In this document: positions 1 through 8,574 of the stretch, piece by piece | Numbering within the stretch: the stretch's first letter is position 1 | How the letters are laid out: every line of letters starts with the position of its first letter | The notes under the pieces: generated by a model | Database searches by the model: none | Told to the model about the DNA's origin: nothing | The model's input: only the letters and a program-made list of their open reading frames with translations | Position numbers and translations under genes: made by a program | Source: an uncultured Clostridium sp. | GTDB taxonomy: Bacteria > Bacillota > Clostridia > Lachnospirales > Lachnospiraceae | NCBI GenBank assembly: GCA_938036545.1 | Contig: CALHQJ010000056.1 | Location: 1-27,619 of the forward strand | Direction of reading: 5' to 3' | DNA length: 27,619 nt

Positions 1-528
1 GACGGCCGCCTGGTACAGAATGTAGATCCGATTATTGGCAAGCAGTCTTCTTATATCATCAAAGTTAATAAGACTGCAAACTGTCTGACCGTTTATGCAA
101 AAGACGGAGACAGAGGGTATATTCTTCCGGTTATGTCCATGCTGACATCTGTTGGAGACGATACCCCTATCGGTACCTTTAAGAGCCCGGAACGATACCG
201 CTGGCGTTATATGGTAGGCGACTGCTATACCCAGTATGCAACCAGAATTACAGGCAGCTTCCTGCTTCACTCTGTAATTTTTGAGCAGCAGAATAACCTT
301 ACCCTGCGTGCACAGACCTACAATGATTTAGGTGTTGCCCGTTCTGCAGGCTGCGTTCGTCTGCGTACTGTAGATGCGAAATGGATTTATGATAATGTCC
401 AGGCAGGAGTTCCCATTACCGTTTATGAGGACAGTTCCAGCGTAGGGCCGTTCTACCGTCCAGATGTAGTTCCGGTACCAAATACCCAGGAATGGGATCC
501 AACTGATGCCGGAGTCCGACTGCAGTAA
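1..528 (+). CDS. L,D-transpeptidase (YkuD domain), 5' end missing
   Basis: The reading frame is open from base 1, so this is the C-terminal 175 residues of a longer protein. It carries the YkuD catalytic core: a conserved His in LLHSVIF, then the SAGCVRL motif whose Cys (codon 352-354) is the expected nucleophile, followed by a typical domain end (WIYDNV, G-PITVYED). Enzymes of this family form 3-3 cross-links between peptidoglycan stems, or attach proteins to them, outside the membrane. The N-terminal part, where a signal or membrane anchor and possibly peptidoglycan-binding repeats would lie, is outside the window. It ends about 33 bases before mutS with no terminator hairpin visible between them. 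Family assignment is firm; the exact substrate is unknown. Confidence 0.9.
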   Translation, partial: DGRLVQNVDPIIGKQSSYIIKVNKTANCLTVYAKDGDRGYILPVMSMLTSVGDDTPIGTFKSPERYRWRYMVGDCYTQYATRITGSFLLHSVIFEQQNNLTLRAQTYNDLGVARSAGCVRLRTVDAKWIYDNVQAGVPITVYEDSSSVGPFYRPDVVPVPNTQEWDPTDAGVRLQ

Positions 529-544
529 TGACAACTTAGAGAAA

Positions 545-552
545 AGAGAGGA
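545..552 (+). promoter_or_regulatory. Ribosome binding site that decides the mutS start
   Basis: AGAGAGGA at 545-552 directly abuts a TTG at 553, too close for initiation, but lies 9 bases before an in-frame GTG at 562. The spacing therefore favours GTG 562. Confidence 0.55.
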
Positions 553-561
553 TTGAAATAC

Positions 562-3231
562 GTGGCCGGATTATCACCAATGATGGTTCACTATTTAGAA
601 ACCAAAGAGCAGTATAAAGATTGTATTCTGTTTTACCGGTTGGGGGACTTCTACGAGATGTTCTTTGACGATGCCATAACCGTGTCCAGAGAGCTGGAAC
701 TGACCCTGACCGGAAAGGAATGTGGACTTGAGGAGCGCGCGCCTATGTGCGGCGTTCCTCATCATGCTGTTGAAGCATATTTAAACAAACTCGTCCAAAA
801 AGGATATAAAGTCGCAATTGCAGAACAGATGGAAGATCCCAAGCTTGCCAAAGGGCTTGTAAAGAGGGAAGTTGTTCGGGTTGTGACGCCAGGAACCATT
901 ACCAGTGCCCAGGCTTTAGACGAGACTAAAAATAACTACCTGATGGGAATTGTATATTTAGGAGAGATTTTTGGTCTGGCTACTGCCGATATCAGTACTG
1001 GTGATTTTTTCGTGACAGAGGTAGAAAACGAACGGGATTTATTTGATGAAATCAACAAGTTTTCTCCGTCTGAAGTGGTATGTAATGAAGCTTTCTATAT
1101 GTCAGGCGTTGACATTGATGAAATTAAGAACCGGTATCACACGGTAATTTCTGCCCTGGACAGCCGCTTTTTTGGAGATGACAGCTGCCGCCAGATTTTA
1201 AAAGAGCATTTTAAAGTCAGCCATCTGGCCGGCCTGGGACTGGGAGACTATGAGACTGGAATTGTGTCTGCTGGGGCTGTGATGCGTTATCTTTACGAAA
1301 CCCAGAAAAGCACCCTGGAGCATTTAACTACCATTACGCCCTACAGCGTAGGACAATATATGATTCTGGATACTTCTACCCGAAGAAATCTGGAGCTTTT
1401 GGAAACGCTGAGAGAAAAGCAGAAGAGAGGTTCCCTTTTATGGGTTCTGGATAAGACCAAAACCGCCATGGGAGCCCGTATGCTCCGTACCTTTATCGAG
1501 CAGCCGCTGATTCACAAGGAAGAAATTCTGGGCCGTCAGGCGGCAATTGAAGAATTTAACATGAATTATATTTCCAGGGAGGAAATTCGGGAGTATCTGA
1601 ATCCTATTTACGATCTGGAGCGGTTAATCGGGCGGATTAGTTATAAGACAGCCAATCCCAGGGATTTGATTTCCTTTAAAAATTCTCTGGAAATGCTGCC
1701 TCACATCAAGCAGATTCTCACGGAGTTTTCCAGTCCGCTTATGAAGGAACTGGACAGTAATCTGGATTGCCTGGAAGATTTATACCAGTTACTGGATCAG
1801 GCCATTGTAGACGATCCGCCGGTTACGGTCAGAGAAGGCGGAATCATCAAAGAGGGATTCCAGGAAGACGCCGACAAGCTGCGCCATGCAAAAACAGAGG
1901 GAAAAACCTGGCTTGCAGAACTGGAAATGCGGGAAAAGGAAAAAACCGGCATTAAAAATTTAAAGATCAAATATAATAAGGTCTTTGGCTATTATTTTGA
2001 AGTGACCAATTCCTTTAAAGACCTGGTTCCCGATTATTTCATCCGCAAACAGACCCTTGCCAATGCGGAACGGTATACAACAGATGAACTGAAAAATCTG
2101 GAAGAGATTATTCTGGGAGCGGAAGATAAACTGTTTTCCCTGGAATACGATCTGTTCTGCCAGGTTCGGGACGAAATTGCCGGCCAGGTGGTGCGGATTC
2201 AGAAAACCGCCAAGGCCATTGCAGGAATAGATGTATTTGCTTCGTTATCTACAGTAGCGACGAAAAATAACTATGTCAAGCCCTCGATTAATGAAAAAGG
2301 ACTGATTCAGATTCACAACGGACGCCATCCGGTTGTGGAACAGATGATTCCGGATTCTTCCTTTGTATCTAACGATACCTGTCTGGATAATAATAAAAAC
2401 CGGATTTCCATTATTACAGGCCCTAACATGGCAGGAAAATCCACCTATATGCGTCAGGTTGCCCTGATTGTATTAATGGCCCAAATCGGCTGCTTTGTTC
2501 CGGCAGAAGACGCCAATATCGGCATTTGCGACCGGATTTTCACCAGAGTAGGCGCATTGGATGATTTGGCAGCAGGCCAGAGTACCTTTATGGTAGAAAT
2601 GACGGAGGTGGCCAATATTTTACGGAATGCCACCAAAAGCAGCCTGTTGATTTTAGATGAAATCGGCAGGGGAACCAGTACCTTTGACGGCCTTTCCATT
2701 GCCTGGGCAGTGGTGGAGCATATCAGCAATACCAAGCTTCTGGGCGCAAAAACCCTGTTTGCCACCCATTACCATGAGCTTACCGAGTTGGAAGGAGCCA
2801 TGAGCGGGGTTAATAACTACTGCATTGCAGTGAAAGAACAGGGTGACGACATTGTTTTCCTGAGAAAAATTGTAAAAGGCGGAGCTGATAAGAGTTACGG
2901 CATTCAGGTGGCCAAGCTTGCCGGAGTGCCGGATTCCGTTATTTCCAGGGCGAAAGAACTGGTAGAAGAGCTGACCAGCGCTGATATTACGGTACGGGCC
3001 AGGGAAATTGCAGAACATTCTGCCAATGTAACGGTACGCAAAGCAGTTCCCAAGCCTGATGAAGTGGATTTACTTCAGATGTCCTTTTTCGATACCGTAA
3101 AGGATGACGATATTATTCGCGAGCTGGGCGAACTGAATCTGGCTCAGATGACGCCTATTGATGCTTTAAATACTCTTTACCGCCTTCAAAACCGTCTGAA
3201 AAACCGGTGGGATGGAAAGAGCAGCCAGTAA
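562..3231 (+). CDS. mutS: DNA mismatch repair protein MutS
   Basis: MutS recognises base mismatches and small loops and recruits MutL using ATP. With the GTG start at 562 the protein has 889 residues, usual for the family. It begins with the mismatch-binding domain: GDFYEMF holds the Phe-X-Glu motif (about residues 30-32) that inserts at the mismatch. The C-terminal ABC-type ATPase has the Walker A GPNMAGKST (from about residue 620), the Walker B LLILDEIGRGTST (Asp about 699) and the H-loop region FATHYHEL. The protein ends in a helix-turn-helix dimer region with a long tail. A TTG at 553 would add three residues but has no proper spacing to the ribosome binding site. mutL follows after 15 bases, so the two are very likely co-transcribed. 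Confidence 0.97.
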   Translation: MAGLSPMMVHYLETKEQYKDCILFYRLGDFYEMFFDDAITVSRELELTLTGKECGLEERAPMCGVPHHAVEAYLNKLVQKGYKVAIAEQMEDPKLAKGLVKREVVRVVTPGTITSAQALDETKNNYLMGIVYLGEIFGLATADISTGDFFVTEVENERDLFDEINKFSPSEVVCNEAFYMSGVDIDEIKNRYHTVISALDSRFFGDDSCRQILKEHFKVSHLAGLGLGDYETGIVSAGAVMRYLYETQKSTLEHLTTITPYSVGQYMILDTSTRRNLELLETLREKQKRGSLLWVLDKTKTAMGARMLRTFIEQPLIHKEEILGRQAAIEEFNMNYISREEIREYLNPIYDLERLIGRISYKTANPRDLISFKNSLEMLPHIKQILTEFSSPLMKELDSNLDCLEDLYQLLDQAIVDDPPVTVREGGIIKEGFQEDADKLRHAKTEGKTWLAELEMREKEKTGIKNLKIKYNKVFGYYFEVTNSFKDLVPDYFIRKQTLANAERYTTDELKNLEEIILGAEDKLFSLEYDLFCQVRDEIAGQVVRIQKTAKAIAGIDVFASLSTVATKNNYVKPSINEKGLIQIHNGRHPVVEQMIPDSSFVSNDTCLDNNKNRISIITGPNMAGKSTYMRQVALIVLMAQIGCFVPAEDANIGICDRIFTRVGALDDLAAGQSTFMVEMTEVANILRNATKSSLLILDEIGRGTSTFDGLSIAWAVVEHISNTKLLGAKTLFATHYHELTELEGAMSGVNNYCIAVKEQGDDIVFLRKIVKGGADKSYGIQVAKLAGVPDSVISRAKELVEELTSADITVRAREIAEHSANVTVRKAVPKPDEVDLLQMSFFDTVKDDDIIRELGELNLAQMTPIDALNTLYRLQNRLKNRWDGKSSQ

Positions 3232-3246
3232 GATTGGAAGATAAAC

Positions 3247-5145
3247 ATGAATATTGCTGTATTAGATGAGAGTACCATTAATAAAATCGCTGCCGGAGAA
3301 GTAATTGAACGGCCGGCATCTATTGTAAAAGAGCTGTTGGAAAATGCCATAGATGCCAGCGCCAGCGCCATCACCGTTGAGATTCGTGACGGAGGCACCT
3401 CCTTAATCCGAATTACAGATAACGGCTACGGCATTGAAAAAAGCGAAGTTCCCATGGCTTTTCTCCGCCATGCTACCAGCAAAATACGAAAGGCAGAAGA
3501 TTTATCTTCTGTACTTTCACTGGGATTTCGTGGAGAGGCTCTTGCAAGCATTGCAGCTGTTTCCAGAGTGGAATTAATCACAAAAACCGGAAACAGCCTG
3601 ACTGGCAGCCGCTACCGGATTGAGGGCGGGGCAGAAGTGGGGTTAGAAGAAGTAGGTGTGCCGGAGGGAACGACCTTTCTGGTAAGAGATTTGTTTTATA
3701 ACACCCCTGCCAGAAAAAAGTTTTTAAAGCAGCCGGCTACGGAAGGCGGTTATGTACAGGATTTTGTGGAAAAAATTGCCCTTTCCAGACCGGATATTTC
3801 GTTCCGGTATGTAAAAGGCGGTTCTAATGTACTGCATACTTCCGGAAATCACAATTTAAAGGATATTATTTACCAGATTTACGGGCGGGAGCTGACTGCC
3901 AACCTGATACCGGTAGAGGTGTCCGGCGGACCGGTTCAGATCTCCGGATATATCTGCAAACCTATTGTTGCCCGTTCCAACAGAACCTGCGAAACCTATT
4001 TTATTAATGGAAGATATATTAAAAATCCCATCATTTCCAAAGCCATCGAGGAAGCTTACCGGCCGTTTTTAATGAAACACAAGTTTCCTTTTACGGTTCT
4101 GCACTTAACCCTGGATACGCAGGCTTTGGACGTCAATGTTCATCCCGCCAAGATGGAAGTTCGGTTTCAAAATGGAGAGCTGATTTACCAGGCCGTGTAT
4201 CAGGCTGTTTCAGAGGCTCTCCATGAAAAAGAGCTGATTCCGGAAATTTCCTTTGACAGTGAAAAAAAATCCGGGCAAAAGCAGGAACCTGCCGGAAATC
4301 GGGAAATCAAACGGACTCCGGAACCCTTTGAGACCAAACGCCTGGCTGCGGTGACAGCTCCCATGCCCAATCATGTAAAGGAAAAGGAAGTTTCTTATGG
4401 GAGTTTTGGGAAACCGAAGGCTGTTTTGCCGGAGAAACCAGAACTACCTGCAGCCGTCCAGGCCCCAAAATCGGAGACGCCAGACAGAATACAGGAAAAG
4501 CAGGAAAAGCCACAGCAAATGGAGCTGTTTGATGGCAAGCTTCTGGATGCCAGGGCCCGTTACCGCCACAAGCTCATTGGCCAGCTGTTTGATACCTACT
4601 GGATGGTGGAGTATCAGGATCAGCTGTTTATCATTGACCAGCATGCCGCCCACGAGAAAGTCTTATATGAGCGGACCATGAAAGCTCTGAAGGAACGTTC
4701 TTACGATACTCAGATGATCAGCCCTCCCATCATTTTAACCCTGTCCGTACAGGAGGAAATGGCATTATCTGCCCATATGGAATATTTTGAAGGAATGGGC
4801 TTTGAAATCGAACCCTTCGGCGGAAAGGAATACGCCGTAAGAGGCGTTCCATCTAACCTTCTTTCTATTGCAAAAAAAGAACTTCTGCTGGAGATGCTTG
4901 GAAGTTTAACCGAGGAAAAAATACTGGTTTCGGCTGTCAGTCAGGAACTGATTTACGAAAGAGTGGCATCCATGTCCTGCAAGGCTGCAGTAAAAGGGGG
5001 ACATGCCCTAAGCGTCAGGGAGGCAGATGAATTGATTGATCAGCTGCTGGAGCTGGAGAACCCTTATGCCTGTCCCCATGGCCGCCCAACCATTATTTCC
5101 ATGAGCCGGTATGAGCTTGAAAAGAAATTTAAACGGATTGTGTAA
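3247..5145 (+). CDS. mutL: DNA mismatch repair endonuclease MutL
   Basis: MutL is the GHKL ATPase that couples mismatch recognition by MutS to strand removal. The N-terminal ATPase shows ENAIDA (about 32-37), DNGYG (58-62) and GFRGEAL (93-99). A variable linker rich in Lys, Pro and Glu (about residues 330-435) leads to a C-terminal dimerisation domain. That domain contains DQHAAHEKVLYE at residues 464-475, which fits the metal-binding DQHA-X2-E-X4-E endonuclease motif exactly, and CPHGRP at 609-614, another element of the nuclease site. This is therefore the nicking type of MutL found in bacteria without MutH, not the E. coli type. It has 632 residues and an ATG start. miaA starts 15 bases downstream. 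Confidence 0.97.
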   Translation: MNIAVLDESTINKIAAGEVIERPASIVKELLENAIDASASAITVEIRDGGTSLIRITDNGYGIEKSEVPMAFLRHATSKIRKAEDLSSVLSLGFRGEALASIAAVSRVELITKTGNSLTGSRYRIEGGAEVGLEEVGVPEGTTFLVRDLFYNTPARKKFLKQPATEGGYVQDFVEKIALSRPDISFRYVKGGSNVLHTSGNHNLKDIIYQIYGRELTANLIPVEVSGGPVQISGYICKPIVARSNRTCETYFINGRYIKNPIISKAIEEAYRPFLMKHKFPFTVLHLTLDTQALDVNVHPAKMEVRFQNGELIYQAVYQAVSEALHEKELIPEISFDSEKKSGQKQEPAGNREIKRTPEPFETKRLAAVTAPMPNHVKEKEVSYGSFGKPKAVLPEKPELPAAVQAPKSETPDRIQEKQEKPQQMELFDGKLLDARARYRHKLIGQLFDTYWMVEYQDQLFIIDQHAAHEKVLYERTMKALKERSYDTQMISPPIILTLSVQEEMALSAHMEYFEGMGFEIEPFGGKEYAVRGVPSNLLSIAKKELLLEMLGSLTEEKILVSAVSQELIYERVASMSCKAAVKGGHALSVREADELIDQLLELENPYACPHGRPTIISMSRYELEKKFKRIV

Positions 5146-5160
5146 ATACAGGAGGAAGAT

Positions 5161-6108
5161 GTGAAAAAACCGCTTATTATTTTGACGGGGCCTACAGCAG
5201 TCGGGAAAACGTCTCTTTCCATTCAGCTTGCAAAGGCAGTAAACGGAGAGATTATCAGCGCAGATTCCATGCAGGTTTACCGTCATATGGATATTGGATC
5301 TGCAAAGGTGACGCCTGAAGAAATGGACGGAGTTCCCCACCATTTAATTGATATTTTAGAACCATGGGATGAATTTAACGTGGTGGTTTTTCAGCAAAAA
5401 GCCAAGGCCGCCATGGAAGAAATTTATAAAAGAGGCCATGTTCCGGTGGTAGCGGGAGGAACGGGCTTTTATATCCAGGCCCTGCTTTATGACATTGATT
5501 TTAAAGAAAATGAAGAGGGAAACCAAATCCGCATGGAGTTAGAAGCACTGGCAGAAGAAAAGGGCAATGAATATCTGCACCAGCTGCTGCAGGAAGTAGA
5601 TCCGGAGTCAGCCAAAGCCATTCATGCCAACAACCGGAAACGGGTGATTCGGGCATTGGAATATTACCGGCAGACCGGAGAGAAGATTTCCAGCCACAAT
5701 GAAGCGGAACGGCAGAAAGAATCGCCCTATGACTTTTTGTATTACGTATTAAATACGGAACGGGCCGCTTTGTATCAGAGGATTGACCGCAGAGTGGACA
5801 ATATGTTAGCAGACGGACTGGTAGAAGAAGTACAGAAACTAAAAGATATGGGCTGTTCCAGATCCATGGTATCCATGCAGGGACTGGGATACAAGGAAAT
5901 TCTGGATTATTTAGATGGAACCATTTCCTTAGAAGAAGCTGTCTATATTTTAAAACGGGATACCCGCCACTTTGCCAAGCGTCAGCTGACCTGGTTTCGG
6001 AGAGAACGGGATGTGAGATGGCTGAACCTTCCAGATTTTGAAAATGATCCGAAACGGGTATTAGATTATATTTTACAGGATTGGAGAGAATTACAACATG
6101 ACAATTGA
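5161..6108 (+). CDS. miaA: tRNA dimethylallyltransferase MiaA
   Basis: MiaA transfers a dimethylallyl group from DMAPP to N6 of A37 in tRNAs that read codons starting with U. The 315-residue protein has the P-loop GPTAVGKT at residues 10-17 and the family signatures SADSMQVYRHMDIGSAK and VPHHLIDI. It also has VVAGGTGFYIQALLYD and the tRNA-binding C-terminal half with RDTRHFAKRQLTWFRR. The start is GTG at 5161, preceded by a strong AGGAGGA site in the short gap after mutL. Its last 11 bases overlap the next gene, which implies translational coupling. A mutS-mutL-miaA order is common in Firmicutes; hfq, often next to miaA, is not here. Confidence 0.97.
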   Translation: MKKPLIILTGPTAVGKTSLSIQLAKAVNGEIISADSMQVYRHMDIGSAKVTPEEMDGVPHHLIDILEPWDEFNVVVFQQKAKAAMEEIYKRGHVPVVAGGTGFYIQALLYDIDFKENEEGNQIRMELEALAEEKGNEYLHQLLQEVDPESAKAIHANNRKRVIRALEYYRQTGEKISSHNEAERQKESPYDFLYYVLNTERAALYQRIDRRVDNMLADGLVEEVQKLKDMGCSRSMVSMQGLGYKEILDYLDGTISLEEAVYILKRDTRHFAKRQLTWFRRERDVRWLNLPDFENDPKRVLDYILQDWRELQHDN

Positions 6109-7384
6109 TAATATGTATCAGAGACTAGGAATCAGCAAAGAAGTCTTAGCTTATGGCGAGGCTGTAGAAGAATCTTTAAAAGAACGTTTTTTAGAAATCG
6201 ACGCTAATGCAGAGTATAATCAGATGAAAGTAATTCTGGCAATGCAGAAAAACAGAGTCAGCGAGACTCATTTTGCCGCCACTACCGGATATGGTTACAA
6301 TGATGCCGGAAGAGATGCTCTGGAAGATGTTTATGCGGATGTATTTCATGGTGAAAGCGCCCTGGTGCGTCCCCAGTTAATCAGCGGAACCCACGCCCTT
6401 CATATTGCATTGTCTTCTAATCTTCGTCCAGGTGATGAACTGCTGTCCCCTGTAGGAAAGCCATATGATACCCTGGAAGAGGTAATTGGAATTCGGGACT
6501 CGGCAGGTTCTTTAAAGGAATACGGGGTTACCTATCGTCAGGTAGACTTATTGGAAAATGGAGATTTCGATTATGAAGGAATCCGCAAGGCTATCAATGA
6601 AAAGACTAAATTAGTCACGATTCAAAGATCCAAAGGCTACCAGACCCGTCCAACCTTATCAGTAGAAAAAATCGGCCAGTTGATTTCTTTTGTAAAGGGA
6701 ATTAAACCGGACGTAATCTGCATGGTTGACAACTGCTATGGAGAATTTGTAGAGAGAATAGAACCTTTAGATGTCGGCGCAGATATGATGGTAGGTTCTT
6801 TAATTAAAAATCCAGGCGGCGGTCTGGCTCCTATCGGCGGCTACATTGTAGGAAGAGCCGACTGTATTGAACGGGCCTCCGTACGTCTGACTGCTCCAGG
6901 TCTCGGAAAAGAAGTAGGAGCAAGCCTGGGATTAAATCAGTCTTTCTTCCAGGGACTGTTTTTAGCTCCAACGGTGGTTGCAGGAGCGTTGAAGGGAGCG
7001 ATCTTTGCAGCAAACTTATATGAAAAGCTGGGATTTGCCGTAGTTCCTAACAGCACAGAATCCCGCCATGACATTATTCAGGCCATTACCTTTGGAAAAC
7101 CGGAGGGTGTGATTGCTTTCTGTGAGGGAATCCAGGCGGCAGCCCCAGTCGACAGTTACGTAACTCCGGAACCCTGGGATATGCCTGGCTATGATGCTCC
7201 GGTTATTATGGCAGCAGGCGCATTTATTCAGGGGGCTTCCATTGAGCTAAGTGCAGACGGCCCTATTAAGCCTCCTTACGCCGTATACTTCCAGGGCGGT
7301 TTAACCTGGTATCACGCAAAGCTGGGAATTTTAAAATCCCTGCAGAAGGTCTGCGATGCAGGACTTGCAAACCTTCCTAAATAA
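6098..7384 (+). CDS. PLP-dependent enzyme, YnbB / methionine gamma-lyase-like family
   Basis: This 428-residue protein matches the fold-type I PLP enzymes annotated as 'methionine gamma-lyase family' or 'aluminium resistance protein' (B. subtilis YnbB relatives). Visible features are the cofactor pocket SGTHALHIAL and a VDNCYGEFVE segment that supplies the aspartate facing the pyridine nitrogen. GSLIKNPGGGLAP holds the likely Schiff-base lysine at residue 237. The sequence fits a carbon-sulfur lyase or related enzyme, but the natural substrate of the family is not well established and I do not assign one. The ATG lies inside miaA (11-base overlap), and YnbB-type genes often sit near miaA. No hairpin terminator follows the stop. 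Confidence 0.88.
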   Translation: MTIDNMYQRLGISKEVLAYGEAVEESLKERFLEIDANAEYNQMKVILAMQKNRVSETHFAATTGYGYNDAGRDALEDVYADVFHGESALVRPQLISGTHALHIALSSNLRPGDELLSPVGKPYDTLEEVIGIRDSAGSLKEYGVTYRQVDLLENGDFDYEGIRKAINEKTKLVTIQRSKGYQTRPTLSVEKIGQLISFVKGIKPDVICMVDNCYGEFVERIEPLDVGADMMVGSLIKNPGGGLAPIGGYIVGRADCIERASVRLTAPGLGKEVGASLGLNQSFFQGLFLAPTVVAGALKGAIFAANLYEKLGFAVVPNSTESRHDIIQAITFGKPEGVIAFCEGIQAAAPVDSYVTPEPWDMPGYDAPVIMAAGAFIQGASIELSADGPIKPPYAVYFQGGLTWYHAKLGILKSLQKVCDAGLANLPK

Positions 7385-7392
7385 GAAAAAAA

Positions 7393-7504
7393 CGTCGGTG
7401 AAATATGCTGAAAACCAAGAAAATCCGCTAAAGTATTTAGAATATTTAACAAATATTGACGACAAGCGTCGATGAAAAACGTGAAAACAGTGTATACACC
7501 GACG
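7393..7504. repeat. Three CGTCGRTG motifs in the gap before the DUF4321 gene
   Basis: CGTCGGTG occurs at 7393-7400, CGTCGATG at 7467-7474 and the inverted copy CACCGACG at 7497-7504. The first two extend into a longer imperfect direct repeat (7393-7415 and 7467-7488) that ends in TGAAAAC in both. The third copy overlaps the candidate -35 of the next gene. They may be regulator binding sites; this is inference from position only. Confidence 0.5.
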
Positions 7505-7521
7505 GATTCTTATGCTAAAAT
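7493..7521 (+). promoter_or_regulatory. Candidate extended -10 promoter for the cell-shape cluster
   Basis: A TGC TAAAAT extended -10 (7513-7521) lies 17 bases after TATACA (7493-7498), which matches TTGACA at four of six positions. It sits 27 bases upstream of the DUF4321 gene start, behind which the cell-shape genes follow. The -35 is weak, so this is a candidate only. Confidence 0.45.
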
Positions 7522-7548
7522 AACTACAGGTTTAAGGAGGCATGCCAT

Positions 7549-7800
7549 ATGAGAAGCAGAAATTTCTGGATTTTACTGCTTTTATTACTGGCTGGCATCG
7601 TACTGGGAGGTTTTGTCGGGGAAATGACAAAAGGAATCGCAGGGCTTTCCTGGTTAAATTTCGGCCAGTCTTTTGGATTTGACAATCCTTTAGTAATCGA
7701 TCTGGGAATTTTGGTGCTGACCTTTGGCATCAATATCCGGATTACCATGGCCAGCATTATCGGAGTTGCCATTTCCCTGCTGGTGTACCGTTTTTTATAA
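7549..7800 (+). CDS. DUF4321-like small membrane protein
   Basis: An 83-residue hydrophobic protein with a strong ribosome binding site (AAGGAGG) before its ATG. Residues about 6-26 form one membrane segment with a glycine pattern (AGIVLGGFVGE), and residues about 50-80 form one or two more. It resembles the DUF4321 family found next to radC and mre genes in Clostridia. No function is established for that family. The location suggests a role linked to the envelope or cell shape, but this is association only. Confidence 0.8.
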   Translation: MRSRNFWILLLLLLAGIVLGGFVGEMTKGIAGLSWLNFGQSFGFDNPLVIDLGILVLTFGINIRITMASIIGVAISLLVYRFL

Positions 7801-7860
7801 TGATTATTCATACATAATCTTTTCTGCCGTACTTGGAGAGTCTGCGTGGAAAGGAAGTTT

Positions 7861-8574
7861 ATGAAACATTTAACAGAACATAGTGAAAAGCTTACCATGC
7901 GTCAGATGCCAAAGGGGGAAGGCCCCTATGAGCGATGCATGGAGAAGGGAGCGGAGGTTCTCAGCGATGCAGAACTTTTAGCTGTAATTATCCGCACAGG
8001 TTCCAGAGAGGATACGTCTCTGGAGCTGGCTCAGAAGCTTTTAAAATCAGGCGGTGAAGAAGGGCTTTCAGGCCTGGCGCACCACTCTTTTGAAGAATTT
8101 ACAAAAATCCGCGGCATTGGAAAGGTAAAAGCAGCCCAGCTCCTTTGTATTTTTGAGCTGTCCAGAAGGATTTGGAGAAACTCAGGAAAGAAGCAGAACA
8201 GCTGCTACCACGAGCCGTCCCAGATTGCAGATTACTATATGCAGTCTCTCCGCCATCTGGATCAGGAGCATATTTACGCCATGTTTTTTGATACCAAACA
8301 GCATTTTATCCGAGACGTGCTTTTATCCAAGGGCACGGTCAATTCCTCTGTGATTTCTCCCAGGGAGCTGTTTATTGAGGCCTTAAGGGCCAGGGCAGTC
8401 CGTTTTGCCCTTGTCCACAACCATCCCAGCGGAGATCCTACCCCCAGCAGGGAGGATCAGCTTCTGACCATGCGGATGAAAGAGGCGGGAGACGTTTTGG
8501 GAATTGTTTTAGTGGATCACGTGATTATTGGAGATACTGCATATATGAGTTTTAAGGAACGAGGAATGTTATAG
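7861..8574 (+). CDS. radC: RadC family JAB/MPN-domain protein
   Basis: The protein has an N-terminal helix-hairpin-helix region (FEEFTKIRGIGKVKAAQL) and a C-terminal JAB1/MPN fold. Its metal motif HNHPSGDPTPSREDQ starts at residue 186, with an upstream glutamate in LFIEALRARA. All metal ligands expected for a JAMM-type zinc hydrolase are present. RadC is named after an old DNA-repair phenotype, but its real role is unsettled. I chose ATG 7861, preceded by AAGGAAG; an in-frame GTG at 7846 behind GGAGAG would add five residues and is almost as plausible. The stop is immediately followed, with no spacer, by the mreC start. Confidence 0.93.
   Translation: MKHLTEHSEKLTMRQMPKGEGPYERCMEKGAEVLSDAELLAVIIRTGSREDTSLELAQKLLKSGGEEGLSGLAHHSFEEFTKIRGIGKVKAAQLLCIFELSRRIWRNSGKKQNSCYHEPSQIADYYMQSLRHLDQEHIYAMFFDTKQHFIRDVLLSKGTVNSSVISPRELFIEALRARAVRFALVHNHPSGDPTPSREDQLLTMRMKEAGDVLGIVLVDHVIIGDTAYMSFKERGML

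Noticed and set aside
553..561. TTG 553 as the mutS start
   Set aside because: The ribosome binding sequence ends at 552, leaving no spacer. GTG 562 has a workable 9-base distance and fits the usual short N-terminus of MutS.
7456..7470. TTGACG as a -35 and a GACG-ACAAG-CGTC hairpin as a terminator
   Set aside because: No -10 lies at the right distance from TTGACG, and the four-base stem has no T-tract after it.
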